Assembly: GCF_004664715.2 (NCBI RefSeq)
Contig: NC_051076.1
Coordinates: 2,916,451-2,980,450, forward strand
Reading direction: 5' to 3'
DNA: 64,000 nucleotides
Origin: Peromyscus leucopus
Lineage: Eukaryota > Chordata > Mammalia > Rodentia > Cricetidae
This document shows, piece by piece, positions 25,943 to 40,261 of this stretch. The notes under the pieces are model-generated. The model was given only the letters and a program-made list of their open reading frames with translations. It was not told where the DNA came from and did no database searches. Position 1 is the first letter of the stretch, and each line of letters opens with the position of its first letter. A program made the position numbers and the translations under genes.

Positions 25943-28900
25943 TGTATACACATAAGTTAATATATAAATACAAGCTAATGAGTCATTTAGTTTTGTTTGT
26001 CTGTATGTTTGTTTTTAGGACTTAGCACTTGGTTTGGATGAGCAGGTATGGAGCTCATCCCTGGGGAATATTGTTTTTTCCTCTCTCAGCATTCATTAGT
26101 AGCTCTTCATCTAGACATGAGACCCCTTAAGATTTCCCTCTTCTACATTGGCATGTCAGCTGATATTGTCATTGTTCAAGCTTGCTTAAGAAATCAAATT
26201 GTGAGATTTCATGAGTGTGGCTTTCCCATCATATAGAAGATGCAATCCTGCAGCAGACCTACTGGTCTTCTGGCTCTTACACTCTTTCTGCCTGTTTGTC
26301 TGTGATGTTCCCTAAGCCTTAGTTGTGGAGTTGTGTTGTAGATATATCAGTTGGAGCTGGACACCTCACGGTCAGTTGTTCTGTGCATTTTGGTCAGTTG
26401 TAGCTTTCTGTAATAATCTTCATCTGCTGCAACAAGAAGCTTCTCTGATGAGGGATGAGAGCTACACTTCTCTGTGGGTATAAGGATTAGTATTAAGAAC
26501 ACAGTTAAGGGGGCCGGAGAGATGGCTCAGAGGTTAAGAGCACTGACTGCTCGTCCAGAGGTCCTGAGTTCAATTCCCTGCACCCACATGGTGGCTCACA
26601 ACCCTCTGTAATGAGATCTGGCGCCCTCTTCTGTATACATAATAAATAAATAATTCTTAAAAAAAAAAAAAAAGAACACAGTTAAGATACATATAAGTGC
26701 TGGGCGGCGTTGGCACACACCTTTAATCCCAGCACTCAGGATGCAGAGGCAGGTGGATCTCTATGAGTTCCAGGCCAGCCTGGTCTACAGAGAGACATCC
26801 AGGACAGGCATCAAAACTACACAGAAAAACTCTGTCTTGAAAAACAAAAATCAAAACAAAACAAAAAACAAAATACATATAAGTAACATTATATGAACTC
26901 AATGGCTTATATTTAGGAATATACATGTATATATAAATACATATATACATATAATCATGGATGAAAAAAAGAGGCCACAGATTTGAAGGAGAGTAAGGAG
27001 GGGTGTAAGGGAGAGTTTGAAGGGAGAAAAGGAAGGGAGAGATGTTGTAATTAAAATAAAATATCAAAAACAAACAGAATGCAGTTAAAGGTAATATTGG
27101 TTTGGGAAAGTTGCAATAATAGATTCTCTATAAAGTTCCATGGCCTCACCAGCCATGGATCCTTGGCTATGTATACAGCACCAGACACAAACTCTTTACT
27201 ATTGGGCAGGATTTAAGTCTAATTAGAAAGCTGATATATGTCACTACTGTATCTTTAGGGATGTCTTATCATACTAGTCATTGTGGTTCATACCCATCAT
27301 AGCTGGGTAGGACTATTGACTGATTTTCTCCCTTGGCAGCTTGCATAGCATCTTCTAATACAGTGAAAGCTAGTCCTCAGGGAGGAGTCTTCCAGGTCAG
27401 TTCCTCCAAGTCCTGTATCCAAAATTGTAGTGGTGTCAGCAATAGGGACTTACCTTCAAATTCTGGGAAGCAACCAAGGGCAATAGCAATGGAAACTAAA
27501 ATATATTCCTAAGTAGCCTTTTCTTCCTTTAATATAAAGAAAAATTAACATCTAGGCCACCAAATATTTTTCCCTTCAGACATGTGGTTCGTGATAACAC
27601 CAGCAATATAGGAAAACCTTCTGCAGGTTAAACAGAAGTTATGCAGAAAACTTTTTAATGCTTAAGTATAAGTTGAAAGCATGAGGACTTGTTAAATACT
27701 GAGTAAAGTGATAAGTTGACCTGTTCTCTTCGTATTGAAAGGACAGGATATGTAGACCAAGTGACCAATGGAGCGATCCCATTATTATTAGTTCCAGTGT
27801 ACATTTTAAACAGAGCAGACACATAGGCAGTTGAACAAATAGTCATCTTCTTAATGTGCCACCAACAGGAAAGTTCAAATTTACTTTAACAGCAGTTTCG
27901 AGAAGCTGAATTCAGAGTCCTCAGCCATCCACATGCACTGGTTTATTTTGCAACTCAAGATCTTACACTGAATTCTCCTTTACTTAAAGTTTATTATCCT
28001 GAACACTTCTGCATTTCATACTGCAGCACAAACTGGTGGAGTTTCAATTATTTGCAGCTCGTACATACATTGTTTTAAAAATTCTTCAGGACATTTTCAA
28101 GGCCACAGATCTGTCTCTGATCCTAGTTTCATAGAAGCAGGCCATATGCAGTTACTCAGTAGGAAGCTGGCTACTTTCTCCCTTCCCTCACTGAAGCATA
28201 GTAATGCTACTTCAGGGATTGCTTTCCTGGCCCTTTATTTAGTGTTAGTTTGTCCTCTGAATTATCTCAGGCATTGTCAATTACCCAGTGCTTTGTCACA
28301 TTTCCAGGTTGCTGGCTTGACCTCTTGTTTAAATATTGTTGTCATTCATTACCTACCTCACATCAGGTCACTATAGTGAGGTTCTGCTCTCTGTTGTGGT
28401 CAGACCTCAAATTTCCCCTTCCTGCTACTTGATGAGGTAGTAAAAGGTAGATTTCCATTTTAATGCAGAGCAAAGGAGCCCTCAGGGTCCCATGCCTGAC
28501 TTGGGATCTTTACTGACTTTTCAGCTAAAACATGGTCTGGAAGTAGCAGATTCCTCCTATAAAAAGGGCTAAAGCTACAAGTGAATTCAGAGGGCATGGA
28601 GGGTTGTCTTAGCTATAAGAAAGCAGCAGATAGCTCTAAACATTTACATAGCACATTTGGAATACAGAAAACAAAGCAAAACATTTTGACCACTTTCCTA
28701 GGAGAAATCTTTGAATGTACCCTTGAACTCATTTATACATTGTACAGACAAATAAATGGAAACTGTCATTAATTTATAGATCTTCTTTTATTAAGGAGGC
28801 TCAAATAATTCATTGGTTTTGTTCTGCCACTCAAAAGTACCACTAGAAACCACATTTGAAGCTTAACATAATCTGAGCCCTAAATTTGAGAGTGCTCCAC

Positions 28901-31900
28901 CCAGAAAACAAGCTCCCTGAGCATTTGGACTTTAGCTGATTGAGGTCCCAGTATTCCCTTATAAAAGAGAGGTTTGCTGATACACCCCTGAAACATACCA
29001 CTTAAAAAATTCACATATTTTTCTTTTGCATTCATTTCTGTTCTTTGGGTCACAAGCCACACTGAATGTGCTGTTAGACCCCTTGGCCAAGGAAGGCATG
29101 ATGCATGTAAACTGACTCTAGATATGAATGGAATTACAGTATTACAGTACATATATTCTCTGCTATGATAATGTTTCTTAAATGAATAACCTATGTGAAA
29201 ATATACAGTAGGTTTAGCCTGTTAATTCCTTATAAGGTGCATAGGTTCCATATTTGGGATAATATGTAAAATTATTAATATCATGTTTTTATTCTGAATA
29301 GGATAAGGATGGAAAGCCACTCCTGCCAAAAGAGCCCAAGGAACAACTTCCAGTAAGCCATCTGCTTTCTCTGAGTCAGTCTTCTGTGGCCTCTGATTGG
29401 TTACTTGGGAAGGGCATAGCTTTCCCTTTTAGTGAGCTTATCAGAGTGTGATATGGCAGATACCAAAGAGGAGGTATGCCAGCATTCCTTTTATTGATAT
29501 TTTTTCTGTTTCTTGCAGCCCTTGAGTGATGACTTCCTTCTTGATGCCTTGTCTCAGGACTTCTGCAATACCACAAACATATCGTCTCTTGTAAGTATGA
29601 AGCGCCTGGTTAACTGGCTTTCCTTTCTTGTCTTGTCATTTCTCCCTTCCTTCCTTCCTTCCTTCCTTCCTTCCTTCCTTCCTTCCTTCCTTCCTTCCTT
29701 CCTTCCTTCCTTCCTTCCTTCTTCCTTCCTCCCTCCCTCCCTCCCTCCCTCCCTCCCTCCTTCCCTCTCTCTCTCTCTTTCTCTCTCTCTCTTTTGAGGC
29801 AGGGTTTCTCTGTAGCTCTTGGGACTGAATGTGTCACCCCCTCTCTGAGACATGTCTAAGCAGATTTGAGTTAAAGCAATTTACTTTTTACAATGTTTTT
29901 GTTTTTTTTTTTAAATTAACAATCAAAGGAAAAATTGTCAGTATGAAAAATATAGTAAATGAAATACAAATACTAAGTTTGGTAAATATCAGATAACAGA
30001 CTAGAACATTTTTTGGGACACTGTTACAAACTCTAGTGACAAAGTCTCATATTTTGGCTCATAATTTAAATAGAATGGAGTAACTACTGTATATGCCCTC
30101 CTTGTTGGTCATAGTAAAATATAAAGGAAATTATGGGGAAAGTAAAATTTTAAAAATGTTTTCCAAATAATACTAATGTCAAGAAATAAATTCAGAATAC
30201 ACTATTGAAAATAAAACAACATAAAGTTAAATTAAAAGTAGCCAAAGCAGTATTCATGTATTTCCTGCCATTCATCTTTAAAAACAAAACCAGGTAAATT
30301 TGATAAATCTGATATCTAATAAATTCTCCCCAGGTGCCTGCCCTGAGGCGATTTCTACCAGGGTCCAGAATAGAAGCTACAAGCAGCTACGTATTCTAAT
30401 CTGAGGGATATAAAATGAATCTAAGCACACTGAGTTCTTTAGTCCATTCACTTTATTCTTCTAAGTAAATTCTATCTACACAGTTTCTTTTCTGTTCTCT
30501 TACTTAGCTCCTCTCAGTCCCTCCTGCTGTCAGTCCCTTCTGCTGTTCTCTCATCTCTATCTAGTTCTTTCCATCTTCATTCTCATCTTGTTCTTCTCAA
30601 TCAATTCCCCCGGTGCTGTGCGGGAACCAGTATGTATACCCAAGCAGTAGTTCTTTGGCAAAGCAATTCAAGGGTTGCAGAGAGAGGTGATAAGGATCCA
30701 CACATAAAGCAATAAATGTCAGCTTCCAATTACAACCCAAAAGGGGAGTGACTAAAGGGAGTTCTCTGGTAGAATCATCTAAAGCATAAGATCAATTAGG
30801 GAATCTAGGAATAGCACCTGGCTGAGGAGGAATTAAAATTTGATTTGCACAAGAAAGAAGCTTGGCATCTATCACCTGCCTGACCTTGAAGGCAATCTCC
30901 CTGGGTCTGTGGGAAGTAGCTACTTTAACTCAGTAACTAGCAAGTGACTAGAACATCACCCCAGGAATGTGAGCAGTAAATCCACCTTAAATTAGGGTCT
31001 TGTGTAAATAACTCCGGGGTGAAGATAAGGAGTTGAGGATTTAATTGCTAGTGGTTATTTTCTCTAGCTGTGGGTGAGATGAGCTAATGTTTATCTATGT
31101 GCAGTTTTGTCCTTGGAAAAAGGTATCTTTGCTGAAATACTTTTGTCTGGAGAATGGCCCTGGCCAGATTTATGTAAAATAAGCACAGCTGGGGACAGTT
31201 ATGCAATTACCCCAAATGTATAGGGAAAGTTGTGCCCAAGATTGAGATGCAATCGTGAGATCACATGTACACGTAACATGGAAATGCACAGTAAATGGGG
31301 AGAATCATAGCTGTTACTGTATAAGAAGTTTACAACAAGAGACAGCCAGTTCATTCAAAAGGCAGTAATCCCATAACACCTTGCATGATGGTTTCTTCTA
31401 ACAGAACCCTTGGTTCTGATAGGTTGACCCTCTGAACTCTAGTTGTCACCTGCTGTATACTCCCATGGTTTTTTGCTACCAGCGGCTCTCAATAGATATC
31501 TGTTGAATTTTAATTTTCTAACAGCCATAATATGTAGCGTAGGAAGTTTAAGCCTGTGTGGAATGTAGCACCTAACATGCTGGAACATGCCACAGCCTAA
31601 CAGGCTAACTGACCAGAAGCTGTTTCTTTTGAAAACATGGGTGCTTTGTAAAAACACATGCATGTCAGACATCAATTCTGTTTTTATATTTCAAAGCCAA
31701 CCATTAATTTGTTCTTACAAATGTCAAATCTTAAAACGTTCTGGTGAATATAATAGAGGAAAAAGAATATAGTAAAACCAATTTAATGTAAAAACAAGAA
31801 AGATGTAACAGGCAGTAACAGAATTAAACTGATTTGGGGAGAAACTGCACAAGAATTTTAAAGAAATTCTAGACAAAAACACAGTCAGTACAATTATTAA

Positions 31901-34900
31901 AACCTAAAACAAACAAAAAAAAAAACAGCAAAACTAAAGAAAATGTGAGAACTGCTTATTCTTCTAAAGGTCACTTTCTGCTTAGCCTGCTGTGACATTC
32001 TGCAAAGCTGCTTCTTACAAATAATCATCCTCACTTTAAAAATCTCATCAAGTATGACAATGTCAGTAAAGCTCACTTTAGTTGACAGGTATAAAAGTAT
32101 CGACATTCACTATAATGTACTGAAGTCATTATTTGCCAAAATCATATTCATTGGCAAGGAAATTGTCAATATAGCATAGTAATATAGCCACTAGAAATAA
32201 TCAAATAGTTATGTCCATATAAAAGATACATTTAAAGACCAGGGGTGATGGTGTCTGCCTCTCATCTCAGCAGGAGGCAGGTGGCTCTCTGGGAGTTCAA
32301 AGCCAGCCTGGTGTATATAGTAAGATACTGTCTCAAAAATTGAAATAGGACTAGAGAGTTTTCTCAGTAGTTAAGATCTCTTAACCACTTGCTCTTACAG
32401 AGGACCCAGGTTTGATTCTCAGCACCTACATGGCTGCTCACAACTGTCTGTAACTATAGGACCAAGGGATCTGATGCCTACTTCTTACCTTCACAGACAC
32501 CAGGAATACACATGGTGTATATATGTGCATGCAGATAAAACATTCATACACATGAAATCTTTAAAACAAAATTATATATTTGAAATTTAGCATACATTCA
32601 TGCTTTAAATAAAAACCTTGAACAAGTGGCAATCCCTTAATGGTATCTGTTCATTGCCAAGAACAAAATATTTATTATAAAATGAGAGACATTTTCTAAA
32701 ATTATAAAACTTTAATTTTTGTTAAATGTGATAAGGGAAAGTCATTAGCAATAGCTGAAAAGTAATTCACAAACATTCAAAAGTAATACCTTCATTTTTT
32801 GTGGGTATGGCTGTTTGAGATAAGACATATAAATGACATTACGTGTGCTTTTTTCTTGTTAAAAACAAATGAGTAAATTTTATTAATAGGAGACTCTAAA
32901 CTTACATAAAAAACACAAATTAAAAAATGAATAGAAAAAGGCAAAGCAATAGGAATCTATTTATCTAAGATGGGTTCATTGTTCTAAAAGAACAATGGCT
33001 ATTTCTTTGTTTAGTTAATAAATTATTTTGTTACTAAAATATCCCTAAGGTACCTTCTATAACTCAATAAAATTATTCTAAAATGTATTTGAGAAGTAAA
33101 TCTATAAAAATATGAAAGCATATTTATTTTTAAATGTTTTAGGTAATATTCACCAGGAAAACCTTGGGCCTTTGATACAGTAATAATAAGTAAAAACTAC
33201 AGCACTGGTTCCAAGAATAAACTTACAACAGAGTTCACAGGAGTAAAAAAGAAAATCAACATAGATGAGAAGTGTAGCATGTTAAAGGGAACCAGAGAAT
33301 AAATATTATTTCAGAAAGTTTCAGAAATAATTTGTTGTGCATCATTCAGAATAAACCACTACTGATGGCTTAATGCATATAGCACAATGTGACAGCGACA
33401 GAAGTATGTCACTGTGCAGTTACCAGAAGTGAACATATGATATAAAAGTCTAACTATGGCAATAGCAAACAGGACTGTTGTCCATTCTTTTCAGCAGTAT
33501 GTATTCGTATTAGAGAGTGCCAGTGCTGTGAATTTTAAAAACTCATGTATTAAAAAATGATGAGGTAAATGTTGCTAAATGGTAGAAGAAAATATTTTGA
33601 AATTTTTTACCATAAGGAAATGATAAATATTTGCAGAAATAGATTTAACCTCATTTAAACATTACATAATATATAAATGCATTTTGGCATTGTACTTTAC
33701 TCCATTAATGTGTACAGATTTTCTACTCTGTATCAGTTAAAAAAAACAAGTTTAAAATTTTCTCTTCTATAGAATTCCTATATCTTGTCAATGACTGTAA
33801 CAGTGAATATGACAATTTTTAAAGATCTAACTTTCTCTATCTAACTGGAGCATCAGAGATGAGGCTATACTCCTCCTTCTAAAGCCCTCATCTTGGTACC
33901 TGAAGACCTCTGTCCATCTAAGGGAAATGGTCCACGTTTGAATATACTCTCTCTTGGCTACTTCAGGATGCTAGATTCATAACTTTGATAGGTCTTATCC
34001 CATAGGCACTTCCCATTACATCTTGCCTCTGTCCTTGGATTCATTTGAACAGAAGCTAAGCTGGAAAAAACATTTTAAGTGCCCCCTCCCAAAAGACACA
34101 TCTATAACTTATATAGAACTTAATTACAAAATAATTTTAAAAACTTTTAATAACCCATTGTCCAACAGGAAACATATAAAATAAGTCACGGAACTCTGAG
34201 TAGATTGTTGGATGATGTTTAGAATACCAGATGTGAAATAGAGACAGAAATCATGGGCTGGACAGACGTCCCAGTGGCTAAGAGCACATACTGTTCTTCC
34301 AGAGGGCCCAAATTCAGTCCCCAGCACACACATAAGGTGGCTCATATCTTTACGTAACTACAGCTCCAGTTGATCCAATGCCTTCTTCTGACCATCATGG
34401 CCAACTGTACTCACAGACACATACACCCTCATAGACACACATACATACACATAATTAACAATAAAAATAGATCTAAGAAAATAAAAATGAGAAATTGTAA
34501 AAATACCATAGAGACAGAAATGGGAAATCAGTGCTTTAAAGATTGCTATGAGGCATGTATTTGAATAAAGGAATAAAATAAAATGGTTTTAAGACCTGTA
34601 TTTTAAACAATGATATTATGGTCATAATATTATATGCAACATGTTAATAATAATTTTTTTAATAAAAGGAATTTGAAGATGCCAAACTTTCTGCTGCCAT
34701 CTCTGAAGTAGTTTCCCAGACACCTGTGCCTAGCACCCACGCAGCTCCTAGCACCCATGCAGCAGCCCCTCCGCCTGATACTGAGGTGAGCAACATGCCG
34801 TCCTTGGGAAATAGTCTTAAAACAGCAACAAGAAAGAAAACGAGGCACCTGTTTAGCACAAATGAAAACCGGAAAAATTATTAGAAAAATCCAGTACTTT

Positions 34901-37230
34901 GTATTACAGAAAAACTTAGATTGGTGATTCTGGGAGATGACAAATCCTGTCTGTGAGGGGACAAAAGGATACAACATGAAAATATTTCACTTCCAGCCTA
35001 AGAACTTAATGTTGCTGTTAGTCTATTGTAAGCACAGTGATGTGTAATCTCTCTTTCCATGTGTGTGTCTGTTTAGAATGTCAGTAAAACTAAATGAAAA
35101 GTTTTATTTTAATGAATTATATGTGAGCATCAGAGTTAACTAAACTATCATCATTCATTCAAACTTTCTTTGCTGTGTCTAACAGCCTGTCAGAAAAATT
35201 GTATATGTACGGAGTATCCTGAGAAATATTTTTAAAAAGCTATATGATTAAATCACCTGTGGGAGCCTGTTCTCGGGTTCCTTGTGGCTTTACCCAGAAG
35301 GTCCGCATAGAGGATGATCAGGACCACGGGCCTGAGTGCAGGTGTCTGAGATGGTCTGCACTTGGCTGTGCTGGGGGAGGAGGTCTTTTGCTCCACCCCT
35401 TGGCGTCTCTATAAAAACCCTGGGCCAGAGACAGTCGGGGCCCGTTGGAATAGGTTCCAGGCCCTCTCGAGGCTATCCTTTATTTTCTATCTGTTTATCT
35501 CCGCAAGATTCTCCGCAATAAATCCTTCTATCTAATATTTCCTGCTGATTGCACTCAAGAAAACTCTGGGGAACTGTGGGGGTGGTGGGTAAACGCCCCA
35601 CAATCACCCTTGTAGGAAAGCCTTTTTTGAGAAGGACCTAGAAAAAACATAAATATTACTGAGAATAGCAGAGAGAGGTTCACCATGCTTTCTTTTTTTT
35701 AATTAAAATTTTTCATTTATTTTACATACCAACCACAATTTCACCTCCCTCCTCTCTTCCCTGCTCCCTGCCTCTACCTCCTGTCTTATGCTCCCCCCTG
35801 CCCATCCACTCCTCCTCAGTTCAGAAAGGGCAGGCCTCCCATGGCATGGCATATCAAGTTGAGGCAAGACCAAGCTCTTCCCCCTGCATCAAGGCTGGAC
35901 AGGCATCCCAGCATGGGGAATAAGTTCCAAAAAGCCAGCTCACACACCAGGGACAGGTCCTGATCCCAGTGCTAGGGGCCCCACAAACAGACCAAGCTAC
36001 ACAACTGTCAGCCACATGCGGCCCTAGGTCAGTTCCATATAGGCTCCCTAGCTGTCAGTCCAGAGTCCGTGAGCTCCCAGGACTCATGTCAGCTGTCTCT
36101 GTGGGTTCCCCGGCATGCTCCTCACCCGCCTTACTCATACAATCTCTCCTTCCTCTCTTCAGCTGGCTTCCAGTCCAGGACCTGGCTTCCATTCATTCTT
36201 TTTTTTTTTTTTTTTGGTTTTTCGAGACAGGATTTCTCTGTGTAGCTTTGCGCCTTTCCTGGGACTCACTTGGTAGTCCAGGCTGGCCTCGAACTCACAG
36301 AGATTCGCCTGCCTCCCGAGTGCTGGGATTAAAGGCGTGCGCCACCACCGCCTGGCTTCCATTCATTCTTTAGCAATGTATTTTAAGCAGTTAGCTTAGC
36401 TTCCCTGTGCTTGTTTCTTCTGAAATATACTGTTGTGTTACCCAGAGGATTCCCATGGACAGCAAATAGGACTGGATAAAGTATGATAGCACATTTTCAG
36501 AGTAATTGCAGGACACAGCCCAGCAGGGTGTCTTGTACAATACAGACGTTAGACATATTTTAAATTGAATCTGTATGGATATAAACTAAACTCACATAGG
36601 TATAGACAGCCAACATTTTGAACCTATTATGTTAAGATAGTTTGGAATAGCTTTGTAGAACTTCACTACAATAACAAGATCAATAGTGATGCATTATTTA
36701 CTTACTGTTACTGAGTGTCAGTGCATAGTCCTCTCAACAGTATGACTTGTAGGTATCACTCAGTTTTCCTAGCTGAGAAAACTCAGGCTTGGGAGGTGAA
36801 TTGCCTTACCTGAATTGGACAGTAAACAAATGTAAAATGAAATGTTGTTCTGGTTAGCTTGAACTACAGTGATCTGGTGGATTTTTTCCCCTAGAATACC
36901 TTCCACCGCTTTCTTCAGTTTAGCTTTCATGGCCTTCCTGGAGGTAAAAAAAAAAGAGATCTCCACTAGTTCCAAAGTTCTCTGAAGTTTTTTAGGAACC
37001 CACATAATGTGTCAGAGACACTCTCTTCACTCAGTGACATCAACTGTACTTCTGTGGAGTTGTGTGCTTCAAGAAATGGGGACATAATGGCACTGAGTTT
37101 TATGGCTATACTTTGTCATGTCCACCCCTCCCCCAATCTGATCTTAGAGTAGCCAAAGACATATTCATGCTCTACTGAAAATTCTGCTCACTACCCATCT
37201 GACTCTATCAGTGGATTAAAAAGGAAAGTG

Positions 37231-37270
<40 letters not shown>

Positions 37271-40224
37271 CCTCTAGGTAAGATTTAGGTCACTTATTTG
37301 TGTGCAGCCCCTGATGTTTCCACTAAAAGACTTCCTTAACCTGGTTGTATTTTCATGAGGCAGCTGGTTAGGGGAGGCAAACATTTTCAATGCTCTTTGT
37401 CTCTTCCACCATCAGCATATCTGTTCTCTGATGTCTATCCCTGTGACTTACTTACTATGTCCATACTAAAATGATGGGGTTGCTGGGTGAGTTCCATGAA
37501 CAGTTTGGCTAACTTGTAACTAATTCAGAATTATTTATTTTTTTAGCACAGAGACAAAGAACTCAGTGATGCCTTGGATGAACTCTCTGACCGTCTTGGG
37601 GAAAGACAGCCTGACCCAGATGAGAACAAGCCAGTAGATGATAAAGTAAAGGTAAATGATAGTCCCTTACCCTCCACACAAAAGAAAGACACTCTCTGGC
37701 ATTGTCTGGAGGTGGTGAACAGCTCAAGCATTCCATCTAATTTTCCTGTTTAATAGTGTAGTTTGCATTTCTTTTTTCTCACTAAAGATTATTTGTGGTG
37801 CAGATTGCATTACAGGAAACATTCCTGTTTCCAGACTGAATTATAAAGCTATGTTTTAAGTTTTTTCTCTTCCAATATTTTTTCCTGGTCTTACCTGGGA
37901 CCATTACCCAAGGGCATATTACCCAAAGGAATATACTCATTGAGTGGCTACACTTTGTGTTCATAGTGGCAGAGATCACATGCTTAGCACAGGTTTTCCT
38001 GCATCTCTTTTGCAAGCATAACTGAATCTGAATTCAAATTGTATGTAAGAAGCTTTCCTCTGCAGAGGTATGTCTAGAAGGACACAATGAACTAACTGCA
38101 CTATATTCAATGTGTATAAAAAACATTTATATTTAAGACACAATATTTAACAAGCCATTTCCACTGACTTGATCATATTTTAGAATCAAGAAATAACTGG
38201 AGTTGGGGAGATGGCTCAGTGGCTAAAGTGCTTGCCACACAAGCCTTACAACATGAGTTCAAATCCTTGGTCATGTAGTGTGAGTGTTCATAGTTCCAGC
38301 CCACACAGAGATCAGCGGCACAGACAGGAGAGCTGTTGGAAGGTTGTGGACCAGCTAGTCTGGCAAGAACATTGGAAAAGCAACAGACCCTGTATCAAAC
38401 AAAGTGGAAGTGGAGGAATGACATTCAAGGTTGTTCTCCAACCTCTACATTCATGCTGTGCATGCCTCTGCACACACACACACACATGCACATGCACACA
38501 CACACAAATCATACACACAAAAAATAAAATAATAAAAGAGAAGTAACTTTCTGAGCATCTGAAACAATGTCCCAAAGACAAGACATTGTCATTGTCATTC
38601 TCTCATCATTGTATGAATATTGAGATTAACTTAACTCATATTTTAAAAACTAAATTGTAATGCTGCACAGAGATTAATCTGTCCTCCATAGAATCTGTGA
38701 TAGAGACCAGGGAACCTCACAGGGCGTGGTACCAGGATGGGCATGGTCAGTCTCTCCTGGCTTGCTCCTTTACAGTGCTTTAAAATAGAGCTGGAAATAT
38801 TATCTCTCTGCCTGCCATGGCATGGGGACCTGACTTTTAATATGAAAAGCAAAATTCAATCAGGAAAATAAATTTTATTCCTGTGGGCTTTTAGCTACCA
38901 GTAAGGTTTCTGAGGATAACTATTTGATCCTTTCATTTGAAAATTCACAGATCTGGGGTGACATAGAGAAGAATATGTATTCACATTTTTCAGCAACTCT
39001 CTGCTTACCATCCATTTTGTTGCTCTGTTTCTTATGTTTTGCTTTAGGAGAATACAATAACTGTAGTGTCTGCACCTTGAATTATATTTTGTAAGTGAGA
39101 AAGGAAATGAACATCCTTTTATCTCTTCAATGTTTATAGGAAAAAATTAAAGCAGAACATCGTGAGAAACTTGGAGAAAGAGATGACACTATCCCACCTG
39201 AGTATAGGCATCTCCTGGACAATGATGGGCAGGTAAACTAAGGCACACAGTATAGATTAGGCCACTGCTCTAACTTCACTGGAAGTGAATGGACCCTGCA
39301 TTCTTACAGTGCATAAAAGCACATCATGACAGTCCTTTTCATGGCCCTCCAGAGGTGACAAGCAGGCTGTCTACCCCTCTGCTATATCTTCTTGAGATGG
39401 TCTTATTAGATACTCATGTTCTGAGCCCTGCTGTGAAAACACTGTTGAGTAATGCTTACTGGTTCTTAATAATGATTCCAAAAAATATATAGTTAAAAAT
39501 TAATTTTTCAAGAAAAGTCTCCAAAAAGGACTGAAGGAATGAGATGTCAAAGGAAGCAGTCTGTATATAAAGAGACCAGAGGAGGGGCAGTGGTGGAAAA
39601 ACTTAGAGGACAAATAAACAAGACTGCCGTCCCAGCCTGGCCTCCCTCCTACAGTACCGCAGAGCCTGAGGGCAGACAAAGCCTCTCTGCAGTCACTGGT
39701 CTATTTCCCCATCACAGAGTCCCTAGATTTTCTTTTTCTTAAACCCATCTGACTGCTTTCCCTTTCTGTTTGGGGATGGACAAATCATCCTTCCCAGTCC
39801 TGCTCACAAATGGAGCAACGGAGTCCAAGTTCCATCTGTATGCTCAGAAGCCTTTGGTGGGGCCTCAGTGCGTGCTGAAATAGGAGTCCTTTGTTTTGCT
39901 TACACTAAGTGTTCCTGGCAATTCTGTATCCTACTATCATTCACCGTCCCCCATGTTAATATTGCCATATCATCCTGTTTGCCATCACTGGAGGAGTTTC
40001 ATTTAGTGTTCTCACCTTAAGAAGAATAAAATCCTTTAAGTTAGTGGTACTTGTAATTCCTCTCTAAAAAGAATCTTCAGATCTTTTGAAATACAATGAG
40101 CATTAGGGGTGGTGCAGGCCTATAGTCAGTTATTTGGAAGGATGAGCAAGAAACATTGGAAGTTCAAGGCAATCCTGGGTAACTTAGAAAACAAAACAAC
40201 AACAAACTGTAACAAAAGCAAAAA

Positions 40225-40261
<37 letters not shown>

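Larger units (their letters stand above)
25745..27500 (-). mobile_element. Antisense old L1 3' region with nested insertions
   Basis: 25745-26494 and about 27085-27500 read as the 3'UTR of an old Lx-type rodent L1 in minus orientation (TTCAAATTCAAGGCCTCTTT, CTGGCTCTTACACTCTTTCT, TGGGTATAAGGATTAG, then AGCTGGGTAGGACTATTGA). Between them sit a B2, a B1 and a plus-strand L1 tail. A (CA)20 tract (25899-25938) lies inside the first part. Confidence 0.68.

Noticed and set aside
29513..29853. Open frames of Pro-Ser-Phe-Leu and Arg-Lys-Glu-Gly repeats on both strands
   Set aside because: They are translations of the CTTC/CTCC microsatellite. Only the first 72 bases (29519-29590) of the plus frame are a real exon.
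35969..36373. 134-codon open frame on the plus strand
   Set aside because: It crosses an antisense L1 end and an antisense B1; the [22 protein letters not shown] ending is the usual B1 translation.
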